Positions 40,611-48,168 of a DNA stretch of 48,168 nucleotides are shown one piece after another. Position 1 is the stretch's first letter; each line of letters starts with the position of its first letter. The notes below the pieces were generated by a model. The model saw nothing but the letters and a program-made list of their open reading frames with translations. It did no database searches and was not told the origin of the DNA. The DNA is from a bacterium (GTDB taxonomy: Bacteria; JACRDZ01; JAQUKH01): the NCBI GenBank assembly GCA_028719205.1, contig JAQUKH010000021.1:1-48168 (forward strand), written 5' to 3'. The position numbers and the translations under genes are program-made.

Positions 40611-41996
40611 ATGCCAGAAGATACTATTGCGGCCATTTCTACACCGTTAGGACAGGGGGGTATTGGAATTGTAAGGATTAGCGGAACGCAGGCTTTTCCT
40701 ATCACACAAAAAATATTTTTCCTTTCCAAAAAGAATACTTTTAAAATAGAGAAAAAAAGAAAAATACTGTATGGATTTATCCGTGACCCGAAGACCGGAA
40801 ACACCGTAGAGGAGGTTTTAGTTTCTTTAATGAAAGGGCCAAAGACCTACACGCGGGAAGATATCGCGGAAATAAATTGCCACGGCGGATTTTTATCTTT
40901 ACGCAGGGTACTAGAGATTATTTTAAGGTGCGGAGCAAGGCTTGCTGAACCGGGAGAGTTTACCAAACGGGCGTTCCTTAATGGTCGGATAGATCTTATT
41001 CAGGCGGAGGCAATAGCTGATTTTATCCGTTCTAAGACTGAGAGAAGCCTTCAAATGTCTTTTCGTCAGATAAAAGGCGGGTTATCAAAAGAAATAGATG
41101 GTTTAAAACAGGGATTAAAAAGATTAATTGCGCAGGTTGAAGCAGGAATTGATCATCCGGAAGATGATATAAAAAAAATATCAAAAAAAGAAATTGGCAA
41201 AGAATTAAAAAAACTGGATAAAGGTTTTTCTGACATTTTGGGAACAGCGGATGACGGAAAAGTGTTGAGAGAGGGTATAAAAATAGGAATTATTGGAAGG
41301 CCCAATGTCGGAAAATCAAGCCTTCTTAATAGATTGCTGGATGAAGACAGGGCAATTGTTACACATATTCCGGGAACGACGAGAGATACTTTAGAGGAAG
41401 AAATAAATATAAACGGTATTCCTTTAATTATTATTGATACGGCAGGGATCAGAGACACAAAAGATTTTATTGAAAAAGAGGGAGTTTCCCGCAGCCGTAA
41501 AGTATTATCTGACTCAGACCTTTTGCTTTTGGTTATTGATGGAAGTGAACGTTTAACAGCTGAAGATAAAAAGTTATTAGAATTAACAAAAAGCAAAAAG
41601 GTTGTTATAGTAATAAATAAGGTTGATTTAGAAAAAAATATTTGCTACAATGAAAGCCTGTGCCTATTGAAAAGAATGGATATTGTTCAGATATCCGCTT
41701 TAAAGAATCTAGGGATAGAAGCATTAAAGAAGAAAATCAGAGATATTATCTTAAAATGCGGTTTGTTCTCGGGCGGCAAGGAAATAAAGATCAGCAATAT
41801 TCGACAGATCGAATTGCTTCGCAAAGGAAAAGAATTTTTAAGTAAGGCCAATGAAGCGGTTGTGCAGGGATTATCAGAAGAGTTTATATCGCACGACCTT
41901 ATTTTATGTCTGGAATCTCTTGAGCAGATAACGGGAAAACTGGTTAGAGAAAATATAATTGAAGAGATATTTTCACAATTTTGTTTAGGCAAATGA
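40611..41996 (+). CDS. mnmE: tRNA modification GTPase MnmE (TrmE)
   Basis: 461 residues. N-terminal domain with TIAAISTPLGQGGIGIVRISG (formyl-tetrahydrofolate binding) and EPGEFTKRAFLNGRIDLIQAEAI; G domain with GRPNVGKSS (229-237), DTAGIRDT and NKVD; C-terminal FCLGK with the conserved Cys of the CIGK box. It partners MnmG (21327-23189). AGGAATAGGG precedes the ATG. Confidence 0.97.
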   Translation: MPEDTIAAISTPLGQGGIGIVRISGTQAFPITQKIFFLSKKNTFKIEKKRKILYGFIRDPKTGNTVEEVLVSLMKGPKTYTREDIAEINCHGGFLSLRRVLEIILRCGARLAEPGEFTKRAFLNGRIDLIQAEAIADFIRSKTERSLQMSFRQIKGGLSKEIDGLKQGLKRLIAQVEAGIDHPEDDIKKISKKEIGKELKKLDKGFSDILGTADDGKVLREGIKIGIIGRPNVGKSSLLNRLLDEDRAIVTHIPGTTRDTLEEEININGIPLIIIDTAGIRDTKDFIEKEGVSRSRKVLSDSDLLLLVIDGSERLTAEDKKLLELTKSKKVVIVINKVDLEKNICYNESLCLLKRMDIVQISALKNLGIEALKKKIRDIILKCGLFSGGKEIKISNIRQIELLRKGKEFLSKANEAVVQGLSEEFISHDLILCLESLEQITGKLVRENIIEEIFSQFCLGK

Positions 41997-42016
41997 TTCT
42001 GTAAAATTATTATCTC

Positions 42017-44104
42017 ATGAAAGAAAAAATGGGGTTATTAAATTTTAGAGTTTTTAGATTTAAAATTTCCTACTACGCATTAATATCCTTACTGATGTTA
42101 TGTCTTTTTATCAGAAGGAAGAATGTATATGCGGATGTATGCGGTAATGCCAAGGCTGAAGAGGCTTATAAAGAAGGTATGGCTTCTTTTAAGGAAAAAT
42201 TATATAACGCAGCTAGACAGCAATTTGAAAAAGCTATCCGTTATGACCAGAATTGTGTTGAAGCGCATTATCAGTTAGGTTTGGCATATACTTTCTTAAT
42301 CCCCTACCAGGATCTGGCTATCGTAGAATTTAGAAAGGTGCAGGAATTAGTGCCTGATAATACGGCGGCTACTCATGTCAAAGCGGTTTTTAATGAAGGA
42401 TTAGCCCATTTAAGAATGGGCGCGTATGAAGAGGCTATTGTAGTCCTAAAAAAAGTAAAAGAATTAGATCCCACATATAAAGAACTTGATAAACTTCATA
42501 ATTATTTAGGGGTTGCTTATTGTTTTTTAAACAATTACGAAGACGGTATCAGGGAATTTAAAAAAGCCATTCAGGAAAATGCTACCTACCGCGAGGCGAA
42601 TTATAACCTAAAGAGTGTTAATATGCGATTGCTTTATTTTAATGTCGGTGTTACATATGGTTTTATGGGTAATTACCGGCAGGCGATAGAACAGTTAAAT
42701 AAGGCGATTGAGATATCTACCAATTTTTATAACGCGCACATGGAGCTTGCCCGCATATATATCCGTGAAGGTATGTATGGGGATGCTATAAGTGAATTGA
42801 TCCGTTGCGACAGGATAAACCCTAATCATAGGAATAACCGTAAAGTATATATGAACCTTGGAATAGCTTACTATAACCAGGGAAGCCCGAAGATTGCAGT
42901 TGAATATTTAAGGAAAGCCTTAAGATTACAACCGGACTACGAAGAGGCTATTAAAAATTTGCGAAGCATATTTCAGGGCTATGATCCTTTAAAGGAAGAA
43001 AAAACAAGTTTCACGGAAGACCCTAAAAAATATATTGAAGTTCGTATGGAAGTTGCAAGGGATTATTATATGGTGGGTTTGTATGACAAAGCAGTTGCCG
43101 TTTGTAATGAGATTTTGAATGTAGATTTTCAAAATAAAGAAGCGGCAGATTTAATTTTAACATCCTATTCCGCGCGAGCTGATTATTATATAGACAAAAA
43201 AGACTATTCAAACGCGATCAAAGCCTTAAAAGCGCTTTTAAAAATTACTCCGGAAAATACGGATGTATGGTATAAACTGGGGATCTCCTATTTTTCCATG
43301 CCGGGTAATTACTGGTATAAAGAAGCAGAAGAGGCGTTTAAAAAGGTTATTTCATTTAAAGGGAAAGAAGAGTTTATCGGGGAAAGCCATTATTATATAG
43401 CTCAGATTTATTATACCCAAAAGAAAAATGATGAGGCAAGGACAGAGGTCGAAATCGCTATTAGAAATAACACGGATAACCCTGATTACCATTTATTAGC
43501 AGCAAAGATAAACAGAACTCTTGGTGCGTTTAATGATGCGGAGGCTGAAATTAAGCAAGCTATTGAATTGGATGCTGAAAATGAGGAATATCCGAAATTA
43601 TTGCGTGAAATTATTAAAGATAAGCTTAAAGAGGAGAGAGGGCTTAATAAAGGCGGAACGGAAGATCAAGATTTATCTGAAGGTGGAGAAGTGGTTGTGG
43701 AAGATTATAAGACACTGATCCGGCGGGGCTTAAGTTATGTAAAACGGGAAGAATTTGATAACGCGTTAGGAGTATTCCGCAGCGCGTCTGAAGCTACCCC
43801 CGAAGGGATGGAGGCTCACAATAATATTGGCGCCTGCTTATTGCGTACCGGGAAGTTTAACGAGGCATTAGTGGAATTTATGGTATGTGAAAGTATGAGC
43901 CCAAAAGACGCGGAAATACATATTAATTTGGCTATTGCTTATTACTTTTTATCAGACTTTAAGAATGCAAAAGAAGAATATCTCAAGGCAATAGCCATTA
44001 ATAGCGAATTTTCCAAGGACACATTATATATAAAATTGATAGAAAGCGGTACAGTTCCGAATAAGGACTTTTTCCCTAAAATTATATGGAAAAATCCAAA
44101 ATAA
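42017..44104 (+). CDS. Exported or membrane-anchored TPR-repeat protein
   Basis: 695 residues. A signal or anchor segment (KISYYALISLLMLCLFI) near residues 17-33 is followed by about fifteen TPR-type helical pairs, for example AEEAYKEGMASFKEKLYNAARQQFEKAI, HYQLGLAYTFL, YLGVAYCFLNNYEDGIREFKKAI, YMNLGIAYYNQGSPKIAVEYLRKAL and WYKLGISYFSM. A charged linker (KGGTEDQDLSEGGEVVVEDY) divides the C-terminal four. TPRs bind protein partners. The 15-heme cytochrome begins 13 bp after its stop, so a periplasmic assembly role for those cytochromes is a reasonable guess (inference). Confidence 0.9.
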   Translation: MKEKMGLLNFRVFRFKISYYALISLLMLCLFIRRKNVYADVCGNAKAEEAYKEGMASFKEKLYNAARQQFEKAIRYDQNCVEAHYQLGLAYTFLIPYQDLAIVEFRKVQELVPDNTAATHVKAVFNEGLAHLRMGAYEEAIVVLKKVKELDPTYKELDKLHNYLGVAYCFLNNYEDGIREFKKAIQENATYREANYNLKSVNMRLLYFNVGVTYGFMGNYRQAIEQLNKAIEISTNFYNAHMELARIYIREGMYGDAISELIRCDRINPNHRNNRKVYMNLGIAYYNQGSPKIAVEYLRKALRLQPDYEEAIKNLRSIFQGYDPLKEEKTSFTEDPKKYIEVRMEVARDYYMVGLYDKAVAVCNEILNVDFQNKEAADLILTSYSARADYYIDKKDYSNAIKALKALLKITPENTDVWYKLGISYFSMPGNYWYKEAEEAFKKVISFKGKEEFIGESHYYIAQIYYTQKKNDEARTEVEIAIRNNTDNPDYHLLAAKINRTLGAFNDAEAEIKQAIELDAENEEYPKLLREIIKDKLKEERGLNKGGTEDQDLSEGGEVVVEDYKTLIRRGLSYVKREEFDNALGVFRSASEATPEGMEAHNNIGACLLRTGKFNEALVEFMVCESMSPKDAEIHINLAIAYYFLSDFKNAKEEYLKAIAINSEFSKDTLYIKLIESGTVPNKDFFPKIIWKNPK

Positions 44105-44117
44105 TTAGGATATAGAA

Positions 44118-45599
44118 ATGTTTAATTTAATGAAAAAAAACAAAAATTATATTATTCTATCAATAACGATATCATTATTGATAGGGCATACCGTATTTTC
44201 CGCTTCGGCAAATGAAACTAAAGCCATAGAGGAATTTGCGAGGAAAAAAGGCAGGCCGAATCCGCATAACGAAATAGAATGTATTGATTGCCATAAAACT
44301 AAACCGGGCAAGGAAGAGACAAGAGATAATGTAACATTTAAAACAGCTATAGATGAACTTTGTGTAGAATGCCATGGGGCAGAGAGCAATATTCATCCTA
44401 CGGGAGTAATTCCTTCTATGAAAATTCCAGCTCATCTTCCTTTAAGCAAAGAAAAAAAGGTTAATTGTGTTACCTGCCATGATATGCACGCTAAAGATAC
44501 TAAATTCAGTTTACTTCGGGGATTTGAAGAAGGCAAATATAAGTGGCGGACGGATATGTGTTATGACTGCCATGGAATGGAATTCCTTAAGAAAAATCCG
44601 CATCGTATTATGGAAGGGAAGCGCAAATGTAATTATTGTCATGCCACTGAGCCCAAGGTAAGTGATACTGAAAAGACGGTAGGATTTAGAATTAGTGTTC
44701 TGACGTTATGTAATTTTTGCCATAATGTCGCGGCAAAAAATCATCCTATGAATGTGGATACTACCATATCTCCCCCGGCAAGCCTTCCGCGTGACGCCGA
44801 TGGGAATATGACTTGCGCGACTTGTCATGATCCGCATGGGGCCTCGGCAACCGCGCATTTTTTAAGGCCGGAATATATTTACACTCTGGAAGAGGGAAGA
44901 TATATTAAACCCCATTTTGATGATAGCCAATGTTTAGTTTGTCATATTACTATGCCAAAGGAAGGTGCTACCCCGGACGAGGTTGATTATAGGTTTGGAG
45001 GCAATTTCACGCTTCTTTGCAACAGCTGTCACGGGACAGAAGCTAATATGCATCCTGTAGATATTTTGCCTCCGCCGGAGATGAAGATTGATCCGATCCT
45101 CCCTCTTCGAAATGGCAAAATCACCTGTCAGTCATGCCATAACGCAGGATTTGTAAGCAGGTCCAGCCTTTACTTACTTCGGGGATTTGAAGAAGGCGGG
45201 AAAAATAAGGAAATTAATGATCTGTGTTTTATGTGCCACGATAAAGAGGAATTTAAAAAATTGAATCCTCATTTTGAAATGAAGGCAAAACGGAAATGCA
45301 TGTATTGTCATATTACCCCGCCGGATACCGGAGATAAAAATGATGAAGAGAGCGATAAGGGTATTAAGGGAGGAAAGATTAAGATGCTTTGTATCAGGTG
45401 CCATTCTCACAGGCCGCATCCGGCATCGTTTTCCCATGTTGTAAAACCAACAATGATCGTACCAAAAGGATTTCCTCTGGATACAAACGGAGAGATTACA
45501 TGCTCTTCCTGCCATGACCCTCATTTTGAAGGTGAAAAGGCTTCAAAAACTAAGAGGCTTCGGAAAGGGTTTGCCTGTAATTTGTGCCATCTAGTTTAA
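44118..45599 (+). CDS. Second secreted 15-heme c-type cytochrome
   Basis: 493 residues with a signal peptide (YIILSITISLLIGHTVFSASA). Fifteen CXXCH motifs from CIDCH to CNLCH. The repeating unit is 'CXXCH - NIHP(T/V) - P(X)MKI - G(K/E)ITC..CH - LLRGFEEG - C(Y/F)(D/M)CH', occurring three times or so (near 85-160, 310-390, and partly at 195-260 and 410-490). The repeat of the phrase LLRGFEEG suggests internal duplication. It shares layout with 23299-25038. It probably relays electrons in the periplasm or at the surface. It lies after a TPR gene and before a HAMP protein. Confidence 0.92.
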   Translation: MFNLMKKNKNYIILSITISLLIGHTVFSASANETKAIEEFARKKGRPNPHNEIECIDCHKTKPGKEETRDNVTFKTAIDELCVECHGAESNIHPTGVIPSMKIPAHLPLSKEKKVNCVTCHDMHAKDTKFSLLRGFEEGKYKWRTDMCYDCHGMEFLKKNPHRIMEGKRKCNYCHATEPKVSDTEKTVGFRISVLTLCNFCHNVAAKNHPMNVDTTISPPASLPRDADGNMTCATCHDPHGASATAHFLRPEYIYTLEEGRYIKPHFDDSQCLVCHITMPKEGATPDEVDYRFGGNFTLLCNSCHGTEANMHPVDILPPPEMKIDPILPLRNGKITCQSCHNAGFVSRSSLYLLRGFEEGGKNKEINDLCFMCHDKEEFKKLNPHFEMKAKRKCMYCHITPPDTGDKNDEESDKGIKGGKIKMLCIRCHSHRPHPASFSHVVKPTMIVPKGFPLDTNGEITCSSCHDPHFEGEKASKTKRLRKGFACNLCHLV

Positions 45600-45659
45600 C
45601 CAAAAGCAAAATATTTTTTGTAGTGATGGAATAATTTTGATTGATGAGGAGGTTCAAAC

Positions 45660-46229
45660 ATGGAAGCAAAATTAAAACGCAGCAATTATTTTATTAAAAA
45701 AACGTTTCAGCTGAAATTTATCGGCGTTTTTTTAGCTCTAATTATTTTAGGCAGTATGATTTTAGGGTGGGTAATCTACCGAATAACAAACCAGTCATTA
45801 GCACGGGCTTTTTACCAGTCGCATCTTCAAATTAAATCTACATGGGAAATTCTTTTTCCATCGGTGGCAGTTGCCACTTTGCTTGCTATTTTTATCTCAG
45901 GAACCATCAGCGTTGTTATGGTTCTTATTTTCTCCCATAAAATTGCGGGGCCATTATTCCGTTTTGAAAAAAATTTGGAAGAAGTTGCTAAAGGGGACTT
46001 AACGGTTAAAACCAAATTAAGAGATACTGATCAGCTCGAAATGCTGGCTGATAAATTAAATATTTTAACTAAAGAATTAAACTTACGGATAAAAGAAATT
46101 AAAACAGAAACTGAAAAACTTTCAGAATGTCTTCAAAAAACAAATTATCTGGATGGTTCTGCGAAGAGCAAAGAAATCAAAGACAGCCTGGACCATCTTG
46201 ATAAGATCATCAGTCAATTTAAACTATAA
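45660..46229 (+). CDS. HAMP-domain membrane protein without an output domain
   Basis: 189 residues. Two membrane segments: FKLKFIGV-type start (FIGVFLALIILGSMILGWVIY) and FPSVAVATLLAIFISGTISVVMVLIF. A HAMP domain follows (SHKIAGPLFRFEKNLEEVAKGDLTV, DTDQLEMLADKLN) and then a coiled coil to the end. Normally a kinase, cyclase or chemoreceptor module follows HAMP; here the protein stops. The short periplasmic loop (QSLARAFYQSHLQIKSTWE) would be the sensor. GAGGAGG lies before the ATG. It sits between cytochrome genes and could couple a redox signal to a partner protein. Confidence 0.85.
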   Translation: MEAKLKRSNYFIKKTFQLKFIGVFLALIILGSMILGWVIYRITNQSLARAFYQSHLQIKSTWEILFPSVAVATLLAIFISGTISVVMVLIFSHKIAGPLFRFEKNLEEVAKGDLTVKTKLRDTDQLEMLADKLNILTKELNLRIKEIKTETEKLSECLQKTNYLDGSAKSKEIKDSLDHLDKIISQFKL

Positions 46230-46238
46230 GACAAATAC

Positions 46239-46805
46239 ATGAAAATAAAATTCAAATTTTTTAAATGGGTAATTTTAGTATTCATAATATTTTTTTGTGC
46301 TATAGCTTTGAATACAGCCCTGGAAAATGATGAAAAAAATCCGCATAATCTTGCGGCTAATCCCGAAAACTGTTTTTATTGCCACAACAAAAGCAGTATT
46401 CCTACGGAAGAAGCGAAATTTATGAAAGTTCAATTAACACATAAATTTAAATTAGAAACAGAAGACTGCGAACAATGCCATAGCATGGATGATAGTTCTC
46501 AAACAAAACAATCGAGATATAAAAAAAGCATTCCTGAGTTATGTGTTGAACCCTGCCATCGCGATGGGGCGTTAGGCCTAAATCATCCGGTGGAGATTGT
46601 TCCTGATTTTGAGGTGCCGAGTTCTCTGCCCCTGGAAAATGGAGAGATTACCTGCGGGACATGCCACGATCCGCATAGCAGCCCGACAATAAAAACTAAA
46701 TCTTTTATCGGCTGGAAAGAGGGAAAATCTTATTTTCTTAGGATTGATAATTCACATGGAGATCTATGCCGGGTGTGTCATACCGATTATCCGGTTTTTA
46801 ATTAA
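46239..46805 (+). CDS. Small multiheme cytochrome with a CX3CH site
   Basis: 188 residues with a signal or anchor segment (FKWVILVFIIFFCAIALNTAL). Four CXXCH motifs (CFYCH, CEQCH, CGTCH, CRVCH) plus CVEPCH (CX3CH) at about residue 102, so up to five haems. The block EITCGTCHDPH matches the larger cytochromes. It begins 9 bp after the HAMP gene, so they share a transcript. Likely a periplasmic carrier. Confidence 0.9.
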   Translation: MKIKFKFFKWVILVFIIFFCAIALNTALENDEKNPHNLAANPENCFYCHNKSSIPTEEAKFMKVQLTHKFKLETEDCEQCHSMDDSSQTKQSRYKKSIPELCVEPCHRDGALGLNHPVEIVPDFEVPSSLPLENGEITCGTCHDPHSSPTIKTKSFIGWKEGKSYFLRIDNSHGDLCRVCHTDYPVFN

Positions 46806-46816
46806 CCTCCCCTTTG

Positions 46817-46839
46817 TCCCCTCCTTCGCAAGGAGGGGA
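46817..46839. repeat. REP-like perfect hairpin before hisC
   Basis: TCCCCTCCTT and AAGGAGGGGA flank the loop CGC: a perfect 10-bp inverted repeat. Neither strand is followed by a T run, so a terminator is doubtful. The flanks (CCTCCCCTTTG, ATTATGGGTGG) are also C- or G-rich on one strand, unlike the AT-rich surroundings, as in dispersed REP/BIME-type units. Confidence 0.6.
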
Positions 46840-46875
46840 TTATGGGTGGTAAAAAATTCAATTTAGGCTGAAATT

Positions 46876-48000
46876 ATGAATAATAAAAATCTGAAAAAAT
46901 TAGTCAGGCCAAACCTTTTTAAGATTTCCCCATATATCCCGGGCCGGCCGAAAGAGGAAATCTGCAGGGAATTTAACCTGGCAAAAAAAGATGTAATAAA
47001 AATGGCCTCAAACGAAAATGCCTTGGGGGTATATGAAGTTATTGCTGATGAATTGAAAAAGTGCCTTGAGGAAATATATTTATATCCTGAAGGAGGAGGA
47101 AAAGAAGTTTGTAAAAAGCTGGGAGATCAATGGGGCCTTTCTCCTGATAATTTTATTCTTGGGAACGGGTGCGATGAAATTATCTCTATGGTTTGTGAAA
47201 CATTTTTAAAACCGGGGGATGAAGCAGTTATAGGTAAGCCAACATTCAGTTATTATGAAATCGCATGCCGCATAGCTGACGCTAAATGTGTTTTTGTCCC
47301 GTTAAGAAATTATAAATATGATCTTACGGATATCCTTAAAAAGATTACCTCAAAAACAAAGCTGGTTTTTATCTGTAACCCTAATAATCCTACAGGAACT
47401 ATTGTAACAAAAAAGGAAGTTGATAAATTTCTTCATTTGTTGCCGGATCATGTAATAGCGGTATTTGATGAGGCGTACGCGGAATATGTGGATGATGTAA
47501 ATTTTCCGAACAGTATGGAATATCTCCGCGGGAAAATAAATAAAAATATTATTATTTTAAGGACCTTTTCTAAAGTTTATAGTCTCGCGGGATTAAGGAT
47601 AGGATATGGTATTTCAAACAGCGAAATAATAAAATACCTTAACCTTGTGAGAAAACCTTTTAACGTAAATAGATTAGCCCAATGCGCGGCATTGGCTTCC
47701 CTGGAACACAAGGAATGGCTGGATAGATCACGGGAAATGGTTTTTGACGGTAAGGAATATCTTTATAAACAATTGGATAAGTCAGGAATTAAATATGTTC
47801 CATCGCAGGCTAATTTCCTATTAATTGAATTAGCTCGAAAGGGAGAAATAATTTCTGATAAATTGCTGGCCTATGGGATAATCGTCCGGCCAACAACCAG
47901 TTTTGGATTACCCGATTGTATCCGGGTGACTGTAGGCACAAAAAAACAGAATAAAAGATTTATTGAGGTTTTAAAGAAGATTCTACTCTTGAATTTTTAA
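46876..48000 (+). CDS. hisC: Histidinol-phosphate aminotransferase
   Basis: 374 residues, class I/II fold with PLP. Seen: the start SPYIPGRPKEEI, KMASNENALG, FILGNGCDEII, FICNPNNPTGT, VFDEAYAEYV and the PLP lysine in LRTFSKVYSLAGLRIGYG. RVTVGTKKQNKRFIEVL closes the family pattern. It makes histidinol phosphate in histidine synthesis; similar enzymes act on aromatic acids. No other his gene is near. Its 3' end overlaps the opposite-strand TPR gene by 18 bp. Confidence 0.9.
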   Translation: MNNKNLKKLVRPNLFKISPYIPGRPKEEICREFNLAKKDVIKMASNENALGVYEVIADELKKCLEEIYLYPEGGGKEVCKKLGDQWGLSPDNFILGNGCDEIISMVCETFLKPGDEAVIGKPTFSYYEIACRIADAKCVFVPLRNYKYDLTDILKKITSKTKLVFICNPNNPTGTIVTKKEVDKFLHLLPDHVIAVFDEAYAEYVDDVNFPNSMEYLRGKINKNIIILRTFSKVYSLAGLRIGYGISNSEIIKYLNLVRKPFNVNRLAQCAALASLEHKEWLDRSREMVFDGKEYLYKQLDKSGIKYVPSQANFLLIELARKGEIISDKLLAYGIIVRPTTSFGLPDCIRVTVGTKKQNKRFIEVLKKILLLNF

Positions 48001-48168
48001 TGATTTGAGCATATCGAGGTTGCGTTTGGACGTGAGATCCATCGGGTTGAGTTTTACGGCAGTAGTGAACTCCTGGATGGCGTCTTTTATCATGTTTTTG
48101 TTATAGAATGAGACTCCCAGATGATAATGCGCGGCTGCGTCGTCAGGGCTACCGTTAACAACCTTTTT
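47983..48168 (-). CDS. C-terminal end of a TPR-repeat protein (partial, runs off the right edge)
   Basis: The minus strand from the edge reads in one frame for 61 codons to a TAG at 47983-47985. It contains AAAHYHLGVSFYNKNMIKDA and FTTAVKLNPMDLTSKRNLDM, a canonical TPR pair. The rest is outside the window. It is convergent with hisC and overlaps its last codons by 18 bp. Codon use fits a real gene (no in-frame stop despite AT-rich DNA). Confidence 0.75.
   Translation of the reverse strand, partial: KKVVNGSPDDAAAHYHLGVSFYNKNMIKDAIQEFTTAVKLNPMDLTSKRNLDMLKSLKIQE

Noticed and set aside
1-48168. CRISPR arrays, tRNA and rRNA genes
   Set aside because: No regularly spaced short repeats or conserved rRNA/tRNA cores were seen by eye; a tRNAscan or CRISPR search would settle it.

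Overview
The window is AT-rich chromosomal DNA around a replication origin (dnaA, dnaN, recF, rpmH, rnpA, yidD, yidC, mnmE, mnmG, rsmG, parA, parB). It is crowded with multiheme c-type cytochromes. An NtrC-type sigma-54 activator with its kinase, system II cytochrome c maturation (CcsA/ResB), a PEP-CTERM protein and many secreted heme proteins point to a Gram-negative-type, anaerobic or metal/mineral-respiring bacterium, probably from an uncultivated lineage. I cannot place it in a phylum from sequence alone. I recognised no tRNA, rRNA or CRISPR array.

Layout. (1) 1-2150 is an accessory patch: a decayed IS1182-like transposase at the left edge, then a small integron-type gene-cassette array. 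It has three attC-like sites (249-308, 560-612, 1575-1635), two copies of a 177-bp GC-rich palindromic repeat (384-560, 1965-2141) and minus-strand cassette genes: a ParE/antitoxin pair, a possible HEPN protein and a small membrane protein. No integrase is visible. (2) 2352-13071 is metabolic and regulatory: an inositol-monophosphatase-family enzyme, YjbQ, a KamA-type lysine 2,3-aminomutase followed upstream by two tandem Ddl-like ATP-grasp ligases and a receiver-only response regulator, an NtrB/NtrC-type pair, ccsA-resB, a zinc-ribbon protein and a DEDDh exonuclease. (3) 13290-14905 holds a PEP-CTERM protein with a promoter, leader and terminator in its 5' UTR, a divergent candidate structured RNA (about 14193-14356) and a tetraheme cytochrome.

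(4) 14935-23189, minus strand, is parB, parA, a secreted AMMECR1 protein, rarA, a membrane protein, rsmG, a HEAT-repeat protein and mnmG, with an exact parS site across the mnmG stop codon. (5) 23299-33551, plus strand, is a respiratory island: a 15-heme cytochrome, a small membrane protein, a quinol-oxidising-type module (8-heme cytochrome with unusual CX3CH and CX4CH sites, cytochrome b, triheme cytochrome), then an NHL beta-propeller, a 34-heme 1387-residue cytochrome and a 53-residue membrane protein. (6) 33557-38284, minus strand, is a coiled-coil secreted protein, recF, dnaN and dnaA, with DnaA boxes on both sides of dnaA. (7) 38285-41996, plus strand, is rpmH-rnpA-yidD-yidC-mnmE. (8) 42017-46805 is a TPR protein, a second 15-heme cytochrome, a HAMP-only membrane protein and a 5-site cytochrome. 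hisC follows, and the 3' end of a TPR gene lies on the opposite strand at the right edge.

How the genes fit together (inference): quinol electrons would enter through the cytochrome b / 8-heme / triheme module and pass through periplasmic or surface multiheme cytochromes toward an extracellular or periplasmic acceptor, with CcsA/ResB attaching heme. The respiratory islands sit beside the origin and appear to split the usual origin gene cluster.
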